In this document: positions 1 through 5,072 of the stretch, one piece after another
How positions within the stretch are numbered: the stretch's first letter is position 1
How the letters are laid out: each line of letters starts with the position of its first letter
From: Candidatus Profundicultor aquiphilus
Lineage (GTDB): Bacteria; Atribacterota; Atribacteria; Atribacterales; Caldatribacteriaceae
Direction: 5' to 3'
DNA length: 5,072 nt
Assembly (NCBI GenBank): GCA_013314795.1
Contig: JABUEZ010000167.1
Coordinates: 1 to 5,072 of the forward strand
The notes under the pieces: generated by a model
What the model was told of the DNA's origin: nothing
The model's input: the letters and a program-made list of their open reading frames with translations, nothing else
Database searches by the model: none
Translations under genes and position numbers: made by a program

Positions 1-460
1 CTTGACCTAGGGTTTTTATCTCTAACTTCCCATTCTCCACATAGAAAAATATGCTTCGCCCCCGGCTTCCACCAGTATCCTCACCCTGAAGAGGAATCTT
101 TAACTCCTTTAACATCTTTTTTACCGCTTCAACGTTACGCTGGCCAATATCAAAAAGAGAGTCCGAACCCGAAAACATTTTTGCTCCCCCAGAAATCTTG
201 GCCAGAAGATTTTTGGGCCTTGCACCAGCTTTTTCCAGTTCCTTTAATAGGGCTGGAAATGCCGTATCGGCAAACTTAAAGGGATTCTGCTGACCGGGAA
301 TTCGCTCCGGAAGGAGAATGTGAACCATCCCGGCCACACCCTTCAATTCGTCATAAAGACAAAGTCCAACACAGGAACCCAATCCCAGAATGCACAATAC
401 TTCTTCCGGATCCTTACTCACCACACATTCAGCCATTCCCACATTTCTTTTCTTATACAT
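1..460 (-). CDS. cheD: CheD, chemoreceptor glutamine deamidase (3' end outside window)
   Basis: Converts specific receptor glutamines to glutamates and is held by CheC when CheY-P is present. 153 residues are visible with no stop before the left edge; CheD proteins are about 157-165 residues, so only a short tail is missing. Family motifs are clear: GLGSCVGLCLYD with the catalytic Cys at residue 30, GMVHILLP with the catalytic His at 47, AKISGGAKMF (about 91-100), IGQRNVEAVKKML and EDTGGSRGRSIFF near the end. Aligned by eye to Thermotoga CheD, the position of the third catalytic residue (Thr21 there) is Ile24 here (see findings). The ATG at 460 lies inside the end of cheC (ATGTATAA, shared over 453-460) and follows AGGGG (470-474) by nine bases. 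An internal ATG at residue 9 is less likely because it would remove the conserved N-terminal strand. The overlap implies coupled synthesis with CheC. Confidence 0.95.
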   Translation of the reverse strand, partial: MYKKRNVGMAECVVSKDPEEVLCILGLGSCVGLCLYDELKGVAGMVHILLPERIPGQQNPFKFADTAFPALLKELEKAGARPKNLLAKISGGAKMFSGSDSLFDIGQRNVEAVKKMLKELKIPLQGEDTGGSRGRSIFFYVENGKLEIKTLGQ

Positions 461-474
461 CGCCCACAACCCCT
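453..474 (-). promoter_or_regulatory. cheC/cheD junction: 8-base gene overlap with ribosome site
   Basis: AGGGG (474-470) lies nine bases before the cheD ATG (460-458), all inside cheC. The shared stretch ATGTATAA contains the cheD start and the cheC TAA stop in different frames. It supports coupled translation of two proteins known to form a complex. Confidence 0.7.
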
Positions 475-1088
475 ATGGCCCGCAAAATAATCTCCAGAGA
501 CCCTGTATCCGGAATCAGCATGAAATAGCCTTTAATTTTATCCTCCTCTTCTACAAACTCGGTCTCGATAAGCAGTGCATAATCACCCCGCTTGGAGATC
601 TCGATCAGCACCACATCCACAATAGCACCAGCCATATCCACGGCAATCGCCGGCACAGAGTGGTTTAAATCAAGCCCGGTGAAATCAGCCAAAGCGGCAA
701 GATACGAAGAGGAAAGGATATTCCCGATTTCTCCCATGGCCGAGGAAGCGATTTCATCCATTTCCAAAATCTGTTCCCGCCTGGGAGTAAGTTCCCCCAA
801 AAGAATGCGCATGATTTTCAGCGCATCGTCGATGGTCATGACAAAAAGGATGTGTCCGGTCACCGCTCCAAACATACTGAGATAAACCCCCAGGACTTCC
901 TGCTCGGGACCACCCAGCCAGTCCGGAACTTCTTTCAAGGGGATAAGGCGCACCAGAGGAACATTCATAACAACCCTCTTCCCAACCATTTTGGAGAGAG
1001 CGGTTGCTGCATTCCCTGCCCCAATATTGCCAATTTCTCGTAAGGCGTCAAGCTGTATTTCATTTAACTCTTCAAAAGAGAGCGCCAT
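453..1088 (-). CDS. cheC: CheC, CheY-P phosphatase and CheD-binding adaptation protein
   Basis: Dephosphorylates CheY-P and binds CheD, linking the phosphorylation state of CheY to receptor adaptation. The length of 211 residues is close to the roughly 205 of characterised CheC proteins. Two copies of the CheC/CheX/FliY active-site pattern are present and intact: D14-xxx-E18-xx-N21 with P44 (in EIGNIGAGNAATALS), and S116-xxx-E120-xx-N123 with P146 (in GEIGNILSSSYLAALADF). Having both sites separates it from CheX, and the lack of a surface-presentation or FliM-binding extension separates it from FliY. The VDM segment around residue 151 matches, from memory, the part of Thermotoga CheC that contacts CheD. 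The start is fixed by TAGGAGGTGA three bases upstream of ATG, the strongest ribosome site in the window. The last eight bases overlap the cheD start. Confidence 0.97.
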   Translation of the reverse strand: MALSFEELNEIQLDALREIGNIGAGNAATALSKMVGKRVVMNVPLVRLIPLKEVPDWLGGPEQEVLGVYLSMFGAVTGHILFVMTIDDALKIMRILLGELTPRREQILEMDEIASSAMGEIGNILSSSYLAALADFTGLDLNHSVPAIAVDMAGAIVDVVLIEISKRGDYALLIETEFVEEEDKIKGYFMLIPDTGSLEIILRAIGVVGDV

Positions 1089-1091
1089 TGT

Positions 1092-1101
1092 TCACCTCCT
1101 A
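1092..1101 (-). promoter_or_regulatory. Strong ribosome binding site of cheC, containing the cheR stop codon
   Basis: On the minus strand the sequence reads TAGGAGGTGA, followed by ACA and the cheC ATG at 1088. This is a near-complete match to the 16S anti-Shine-Dalgarno sequence, with six bases between GGAGG and ATG. Its first three bases are the TAG stop of cheR, so ribosomes finishing cheR terminate on the site. It is clearly stronger than the sites of cheB, cheR, cheD and the pilZ gene. Confidence 0.85.
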
Positions 1102-1878
1102 CTCTTTCCGGTAAAAAAATGGGAGGACATATCGTAAACCAAAAGAGGATGGATCCGGAATCCGCTCTGTACTCCCAATCCATAAATACCCACCCTTTTT
1201 CAACGCCTGACTCATCCTGGCAAAAGCAATCTTTTTAGCTTCCTCTTCAAAATAAATCACGACATTCCGACAGACCACAAGGTCAAACGTCTCTTTAATT
1301 TCATCCCTCAAAAGGTCGTGTTTGGCAAAAACAATTCGTCTCTTGAGGTGAGAAACCACGGCAAAATTTCCATTCTGCCTTACAAAATATTTATCCAGGT
1401 ACTCTGGAGGAATACTATGAAAATACGCTTCAGAGTAAACACCTTCCCTGGCCTGGCTCAGAGCATCTTCATCAATATCAGTTGCCCATATATGGTATAG
1501 CTTTTTCCGCTCGAATTCTTCAAGAACAATGGCAATGGAATACGGCTCACTTCCCACGGAACATCCTGCGCTCCAGATTTTGAGAATGGGGCCGGAAGTA
1601 GCGGCGATTTCCGGCAGGACTTTGGCCTGGAGATCCTCAAAACGTTCCGGGTTACGGAAAAACTCGGAAACATTGATAGCGAAACGATTTTTAAAATCTT
1701 CCAAAACTCTGGGATCCTTGTCCAGCAAGAGCGCGTACTCCTTCACATCCTGAGTACCAGCCCTGAGCATGATAAATTGCAGGCGTCTCTGGAGCTGTGT
1801 TTCCTTATAAAAGGAGAGATCAATGCCCGTTTTCCGCAATACAACCTCCCGCAAATAGCGAATGTCTTCCTTTTCCAT
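1099..1878 (-). CDS. cheR: CheR, chemotaxis protein glutamate O-methyltransferase
   Basis: Uses S-adenosylmethionine to methylate glutamates on chemoreceptors, opposing CheB. The protein is 259 residues from the ATG at 1878. The N-terminal helical domain (1-80) ends in the family motif NVSEFFRNPERF (69-80). The methyltransferase core has motif I IWSAGCSVGSEPYS (101-114), the acidic ATDID (132-136) and CRNVVIYF (203-210), followed by the ending LWIGSTERIP. In motif I a Ser stands where many CheRs have Glu (GEEPYS); from memory, variants such as GAEPYS occur, so this is probably tolerated. The frame stays open to an ATG at 1917, but I prefer 1878: that start falls at the expected N terminus, forms TGATG with the cheB stop, and has GAGAGGGA seven bases upstream. 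The 13 extra residues do not look like CheR. The TAG stop lies within the ribosome site of cheC. Confidence 0.96.
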   Translation of the reverse strand: MEKEDIRYLREVVLRKTGIDLSFYKETQLQRRLQFIMLRAGTQDVKEYALLLDKDPRVLEDFKNRFAINVSEFFRNPERFEDLQAKVLPEIAATSGPILKIWSAGCSVGSEPYSIAIVLEEFERKKLYHIWATDIDEDALSQAREGVYSEAYFHSIPPEYLDKYFVRQNGNFAVVSHLKRRIVFAKHDLLRDEIKETFDLVVCRNVVIYFEEEAKKIAFARMSQALKKGGYLWIGSTERIPDPSSFGLRYVLPFFYRKE

Positions 1879-1892
1879 CAGCGTTCCCTCTC
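1876..1892 (-). promoter_or_regulatory. cheB/cheR junction: ribosome site plus TGATG stop-start
   Basis: GAGAGGGA (1892-1885) precedes ATG (1878-1876) by about seven bases. The TGA stop of cheB (1880-1878) shares its A with that ATG. This arrangement decides the cheR start against the upstream in-frame ATG at 1917 and points to translational coupling that balances the two opposing enzymes. Confidence 0.75.
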
Positions 1893-2945
1893 GGCAAAAT
1901 GCTGATTGGTATCCCATTCCACAATCGCTTCTCCAATTTCTTCCAAGGGAAGCACCAGGTTGGCCAACCCCTCTTCAATCACGGCTCGGGGCATACCAAA
2001 AATCAGGGAACTCGCTTCGTCCTGAGCAATAACCATCCCCCCCTCCTGGCGCACCAGCCGACATCCCTCCATGGCGTCTTTCCCCATACCGGTAAGCACA
2101 ACCACCAGAATATTTTTCCCAAATATTTTCACTGCCGAAAACAGTGAAACATCTGCACAGGGCTTTAAGCCTTTAACCGGAGGATCATCGCTGAGTACCA
2201 CCTTTTTATCCCTGTCCATCAGAAGGTGCTTACCACCTGGTGCCATAATACCTTTGTTGACCACAAGGCGCTCACCCTCTTCCGCTTCTTTGATGGGCAA
2301 CGAAGCCATTTCACTCAATCGTTCGGCAAGGCTTTTCGTAAAACCACTGGGCATATGCTGCACAAAAATCATTCCGCTATTTTTCAAAGGACTCAAATTT
2401 CTAACCAGGGTTTGTAAAGCTTTGGGACCCCCGGTTGAGGATGCAACCAATATCAGTCGCTCACATTCCCGTCTTTCTTCCTTTTTAGCAATACTTTTTT
2501 TCGCCGCTTTATTTCCCGCTATGTACCTTTTGAGCCGCTCAAGAGAAACCTGGCTGGCTGACTTAACTTTCTGAAGGATCTCGTCCTTTTTCCTTTCGAT
2601 ATCCAGAGAAATACTCCCCGAAGGCTTGGAGATGAAATCAAGGGCTCCTTTTTCCAGGGCAAGAACGGTAGTTTCGCTCCCCACCTGGGTAAGCGCACTG
2701 AGCATGACCACACGCTCAGGTCTCCGCTGAAGCGCTTCCTCCAAAAATCGCAGACCATTCATACGGGGCATCTCGACATCAAGGAGAATGACATCAGGGG
2801 TAACCGATTGAAGCTTTTCGAGAGCTTCCACGCCATCACCACATTTAGCAACCACTTCAATCTCGGGGTCACTTTCCAAAATATCGCCAACCATTTTGCG
2901 CATAAAACTGGAATCGTCGACGAGCATCACTCGAATTTTCTTCAT
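1878..2945 (-). CDS. cheB: CheB, chemotaxis response regulator protein-glutamate methylesterase/deamidase
   Basis: Removes methyl groups from receptor glutamates and can deamidate receptor glutamines; activated by phosphate from CheA. The length of 355 residues is normal for the family. The receiver domain (1-120) has the acidic pair D10/D11, phospho-acceptor D56 in LLDVEMPRMNG, the switch residue S83 and K107 in ISKP. A Lys-rich linker (about 120-160) connects to the catalytic domain (163-345). The expected catalytic triad is intact by motif: S170 in ASSTGGP, H197 in QHMPSGF and D290 in LTGMGKDAMEG. Nothing needed for activity appears missing. ATG at 2945 overlaps the TGA stop of the pilZ gene (ATGA), with AAAGGA 11 bases upstream (2957-2962), a weak and distant ribosome site that suggests translational coupling. 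The stop shares one base with the cheR start (TGATG). Two perfect hairpins occur inside the gene (see repeat entry). Confidence 0.97.
   Translation of the reverse strand: MKKIRVMLVDDSSFMRKMVGDILESDPEIEVVAKCGDGVEALEKLQSVTPDVILLDVEMPRMNGLRFLEEALQRRPERVVMLSALTQVGSETTVLALEKGALDFISKPSGSISLDIERKKDEILQKVKSASQVSLERLKRYIAGNKAAKKSIAKKEERRECERLILVASSTGGPKALQTLVRNLSPLKNSGMIFVQHMPSGFTKSLAERLSEMASLPIKEAEEGERLVVNKGIMAPGGKHLLMDRDKKVVLSDDPPVKGLKPCADVSLFSAVKIFGKNILVVVLTGMGKDAMEGCRLVRQEGGMVIAQDEASSLIFGMPRAVIEEGLANLVLPLEEIGEAIVEWDTNQHFAERER
2109..2149 (-). repeat. Two back-to-back perfect inverted repeats inside cheB
   Basis: AATATTT (2109-2115) and AAATATT (2121-2127) form a 7-base-pair stem with a 5-base loop. 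TTTCACTG (2127-2134) and CAGTGAAA (2142-2149) form an 8-base-pair stem with a 7-base loop, sharing base 2127 with the first. They lie within cheB codons for about residues 266-279, between the catalytic His and Asp. No T-run follows on the transcribed strand, so they are not a normal intrinsic terminator. Function, if any, is unknown, and chance is possible in AT-rich codons. Confidence 0.5.
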
Positions 2946-3589
2946 CGTTTTAAAAGTCCTTTCTTTCTCAATTCAACCTGTTGTTTAAAAATGTATCTGA
3001 CAATTTCTTCGCGATCCTTATCGGAAATGGTGGTAAAACGAAATCCATAAAGATGTGGTTCATCTTTGCGCACCACTTCAGCTTTCCCAACTATTTCTCC
3101 CCCATTCATGTGAAGGCAGAAAAAAACTTCCTCTTGAACCTCGAGAAAGTTCTTCTTATCATCGAGATGCACCAGCATTCCACCACCACTCACATTCTTG
3201 GTCGTCGCCTCCAGAGTTTTATCGCCCTTTTTTAATACAACCGGCAAGGCAACATTAAACCGCACATACTCTCTCCGTTGCTTACGGACTACTTCCTGCG
3301 GCATATTCAAAATAAGATATGCGATATTACCCTTTTTGACCCGATTTTTTACCCGGCACCGAAAATAAAAGACCTCGTTATCCCCCACCAGATACACTTC
3401 CATTTCTTCTCCAACGCTTACTGGCACCAGAACCCCCTTCTCCTGGGGTGTGGCAATCCACAATTCGTGCTGGTCAACTGCCTCTATGCGACTGGAATAG
3501 TAAATGGTTTTTTCCTGGCCCTCTTCGTCTTTCTTTTTGATTCCTATACTCAACCGGCGATTCACTCTGAAAATCCGGTCCTTTTCCAT
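2942..3589 (-). CDS. PilZ-domain flagellar brake protein, YcgR/YpfA (MotI)-like
   Basis: Predicted c-di-GMP receptor of 215 residues. The N-terminal half (about 5-95) is a beta-rich domain of the YcgR/YpfA type, and the C-terminal half (about 100-210) is a PilZ domain. Both c-di-GMP binding signatures are present: RxxxR as REYVR (residues 106-110) and (D/N)xSxxG as NVSGGG (132-137), followed by a typical YGFRF strand near the end. Proteins of this layout and size in Bacillus (YpfA/MotI) and enterics (YcgR) slow the motor when c-di-GMP is high; that role here is inferred from family and operon position. I chose the ATG at 3589, nine bases after a GGTGG. A TTG at 3598 that overlaps the flhA TGA stop (TTGA) would add three residues (M-T-R) and cannot be excluded. 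The 3' end overlaps cheB by four bases (ATGA). I leave the gene symbol empty because the enteric name implies more orthology than I can show. Confidence 0.92.
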   Translation of the reverse strand: MEKDRIFRVNRRLSIGIKKKDEEGQEKTIYYSSRIEAVDQHELWIATPQEKGVLVPVSVGEEMEVYLVGDNEVFYFRCRVKNRVKKGNIAYLILNMPQEVVRKQRREYVRFNVALPVVLKKGDKTLEATTKNVSGGGMLVHLDDKKNFLEVQEEVFFCLHMNGGEIVGKAEVVRKDEPHLYGFRFTTISDKDREEIVRYIFKQQVELRKKGLLKR

Positions 3590-3616
3590 TCTCGTCAACC
3601 ACCCTTTACCGCTCCT
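3587..3616 (-). promoter_or_regulatory. flhA/pilZ junction with two candidate start codons
   Basis: Within the end of flhA, AGGAG (3616-3612) and AAAGGGTGG (3607-3599) precede two in-frame starts. TTG at 3598 overlaps the flhA TGA and sits directly after GGTGG, too close for that site and 13 bases from AGGAG. ATG at 3589 is nine bases from GGTGG. Spacing and codon type favour ATG. Confidence 0.55.
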
Positions 3617-5072
3617 TCAACCTTCAACTCTACTTCCCGAGGCACTTCTTCCATGGCCAGAACTACCAACTGAGGAATGTACCCCACCAGGAGATTGCGC
3701 AAATTCCTCCTTATTTTACCAGGAACCACCAAAACCGGAAAATGTCCCAAACTGACCATTTTCTCCACATTGCTACTCAACTTATTGAGAATCGTCCGGA
3801 AAACTTGAGGATCAAGGTTTTCCTCTCGAGCAAAAACCTGTTGAAAGTAATGTTCCAGAGTGGTATCCAGCGTTAAAGCGTGAAGGCGACCATCTTCAGC
3901 AAGATACTGCTTACAGATGGCTCGGCCCAACTTTCTCCGTACCATTTCCGTCAATTCTTCAATGTTCTTCACCTGGTGAACTGAATCAGCCAACGCTTCC
4001 AAGATCAAAGGAAGATCTTTAATGGGAACATTCTCCATTAAAAGATTTTGGAGGACCTTCTGGATTTCACCAATCGACATGGCCTGGGGAATGAGTTCTT
4101 CCACCACGGCCTGGTCGGTCTTCTTGACCTGATCGATGAGAAGCTGAACCTCTTGTCTCGTGAGGAGCTCAGCAGCGTGCGATTTAACTACTTCGGAGAG
4201 ATGCGTCACAAGGACAGACTCGGCGTCAATCAGAGTGAATCCGGCAATCTCAGCATTTTCCTTCTGCTTTTCATTCACCCAGTACGCTGGAAGATTGAAA
4301 GCTGGCTCTCGAGTGGCTATGCCCTCGATGGGAGCACCTTCACCTTGAGGATGGATGGCCAGATAATGGTGGGGTAAAATTTCACCCCTGGCAACATCAA
4401 TCCCCCGAATTTTCACCACATACTCGTTGGGACGTAAACGCAGATTATCCCGAACTCGAATGGGAGGCACCACCAAACCTTTTTCCCGGGCCAAATTAAT
4501 TCGCATCTGAGTAATCCGCTCTAAAAGTGCTCCACCCTCTTTCACATCAAAGAGATGTACAAGACCATAGCCAATTTCCAGTTCCACCGGGTTAACTTCG
4601 ATAAGACGGGCAATCTCCTCAGGAGTCTTCGGCAATTCTTCCTTCGGCGCCTCGACTTCAGGTTTCGTTTCCACTTTCTTTTCCCGCCTCATATAGGCAA
4701 AAGCTCCAGCTGCAAGGCTTAAAAGCATAAATGGGATTTTGGGAAGTCCGGGAATCATGCCCAGGAATAGAAGAAGCAAAGCCGTGAGTAGTACCGCCCG
4801 CGGCACCTGCGTTAACTCCCGAGAAACATCCTGACCCAGGTTCTCTTCGCTGGCAGCCCTCGTGACAATAAGCCCACTGGCTGTAGAAATGAGCAAGGCT
4901 GGAATCTGAGCCACTAACCCATCACCAACCGTGAGCAGAGCATAGGTCTGGAGCGCCTCCTGAACGTTCAACCCCCTCTGCATTGCTCCAACCACAATAC
5001 CACCCAAAAAATTGATCATGGTGATAATGAGACCGGCAATTGCATCCCCCCGGACAAATTTGCTGGCTCCAT
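3595..5072 (-). CDS. flhA: FlhA, flagellar type III export gate protein (5' end outside window)
   Basis: Membrane component of the flagellar type III export gate; its cytoplasmic domain forms a ring that receives chaperone-bound substrates. About 491 residues are visible. FlhA proteins are usually near 690 residues, so roughly 200 N-terminal residues lie beyond the right edge. The visible part opens with the family motif GASKFVRGDAIAG at the cytoplasmic face, followed by a membrane segment (residues about 12-30), the conserved TVGDGL..QIPALL stretch (about 47-62), and two hydrophobic segments (about 92-127) separated by a Gly/Pro turn. A charged Lys/Glu/Pro linker (about 128-152) leads to the C-terminal domain, which carries the conserved VLVTHLSEVVKSHAAELL segment in the region known to bind chaperones. 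The in-frame ATG at 5019 is internal, because the reading frame and homology continue upstream to the edge. The TGA stop is at 3597-3595, five bases before the next gene's ATG. Family assignment is secure. Confidence 0.97.
   Translation of the reverse strand, partial: GASKFVRGDAIAGLIITMINFLGGIVVGAMQRGLNVQEALQTYALLTVGDGLVAQIPALLISTASGLIVTRAASEENLGQDVSRELTQVPRAVLLTALLLLFLGMIPGLPKIPFMLLSLAAGAFAYMRREKKVETKPEVEAPKEELPKTPEEIARLIEVNPVELEIGYGLVHLFDVKEGGALLERITQMRINLAREKGLVVPPIRVRDNLRLRPNEYVVKIRGIDVARGEILPHHYLAIHPQGEGAPIEGIATREPAFNLPAYWVNEKQKENAEIAGFTLIDAESVLVTHLSEVVKSHAAELLTRQEVQLLIDQVKKTDQAVVEELIPQAMSIGEIQKVLQNLLMENVPIKDLPLILEALADSVHQVKNIEELTEMVRRKLGRAICKQYLAEDGRLHALTLDTTLEHYFQQVFAREENLDPQVFRTILNKLSSNVEKMVSLGHFPVLVVPGKIRRNLRNLLVGYIPQLVVLAMEEVPREVELKVEGAVKGG

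Noticed and set aside
390..668. Plus-strand open frame of 92 codons antisense to cheC/cheD
   Set aside because: It runs antisense across two clearly conserved genes, has no recognisable motif, and its composition is that expected from the reverse of coding DNA.
1879..1917. Longer cheR starting at the ATG at 1917
   Set aside because: It would overlap cheB by 40 bases and add residues unlike the CheR N terminus; the ATG at 1878 has a good ribosome site and a TGATG junction.
2109..2149. Intrinsic transcription terminator at the cheB hairpins
   Set aside because: No T-run follows either stem on the transcribed strand, the stems are AT-rich, and they lie mid-gene upstream of three intact genes.
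2071..2574. Plus-strand open frame of 167 codons antisense to cheB
   Set aside because: It is the longest antisense frame but lies wholly within cheB, whose motifs are intact throughout. The Ser/Leu/Phe-rich translation is typical of a shadow frame and no ribosome site or domain is evident.
3590..3620. Internal promoter between flhA and the pilZ gene
   Set aside because: Only five bases separate the genes and I could not find a convincing sigma-28 or sigma-A pair of elements at usual spacing in the end of flhA.
3278..3755. Overlapping plus-strand frames antisense to the pilZ gene and the end of flhA
   Set aside because: Both sense genes are well supported and the antisense translations resemble no family I recognise.
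1..5072. Mobile element, CRISPR array, tRNA, phage or defence system
   Set aside because: Every base except short junctions of up to about 10 bases is in six conserved flagellar/chemotaxis genes; no direct repeat arrays, transposase motifs or RNA-like segments were seen.

Overview
This window holds one tightly packed block of six genes, all on the minus strand, with no intergenic gap longer than about 10 bases. In transcription order (high to low coordinates) they are: flhA (3' part of the gene, cut by the right edge), a YcgR/YpfA-like PilZ flagellar brake protein, cheB, cheR, cheC and cheD (cut by the left edge, probably only a few residues short). It is a segment of a flagellar/chemotaxis operon. 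I see no mobile element, RNA gene, CRISPR array, promoter or terminator.

Host: a motile bacterium. CheC and CheD next to flagellar export genes are typical of Firmicutes, Thermotogota and related deep-branching or thermophilic lineages (possibly Atribacterota) rather than enteric bacteria. GC content looks intermediate by eye. The proteins are rich in Lys, Glu and Arg, which fits but does not prove a thermophile. I cannot name the genus.

Layout: 5072-3595 FlhA, the export-gate membrane protein; 3589-2942 PilZ protein that should bind c-di-GMP; 2945-1878 CheB methylesterase/deamidase with receiver domain; 1878-1099 CheR methyltransferase; 1088-453 CheC CheY-P phosphatase; 460-1 CheD receptor deamidase. 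Several junctions overlap (ATGA at pilZ/cheB, TGATG at cheB/cheR, an 8-base overlap at cheC/cheD). At cheR/cheC the stop codon of cheR lies inside a near-perfect Shine-Dalgarno sequence. This implies translation coupled along one transcript.

Together the genes join assembly of the motor (FlhA), braking by c-di-GMP (PilZ) and the receptor adaptation enzymes: the CheR/CheB methylation cycle and the CheC/CheD pair. The kinase module (cheA, cheW, cheY) and the usual flhF/flhG genes are not in the window. The most notable points are the gene order (flhF/flhG missing after flhA, cheB-cheR placed just before cheC-cheD), an isoleucine in CheD where a catalytic threonine is expected, and the contrast in ribosome-binding strength. 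I found no evidence of a previously undescribed system; this is a recognisable conserved operon with local variations.
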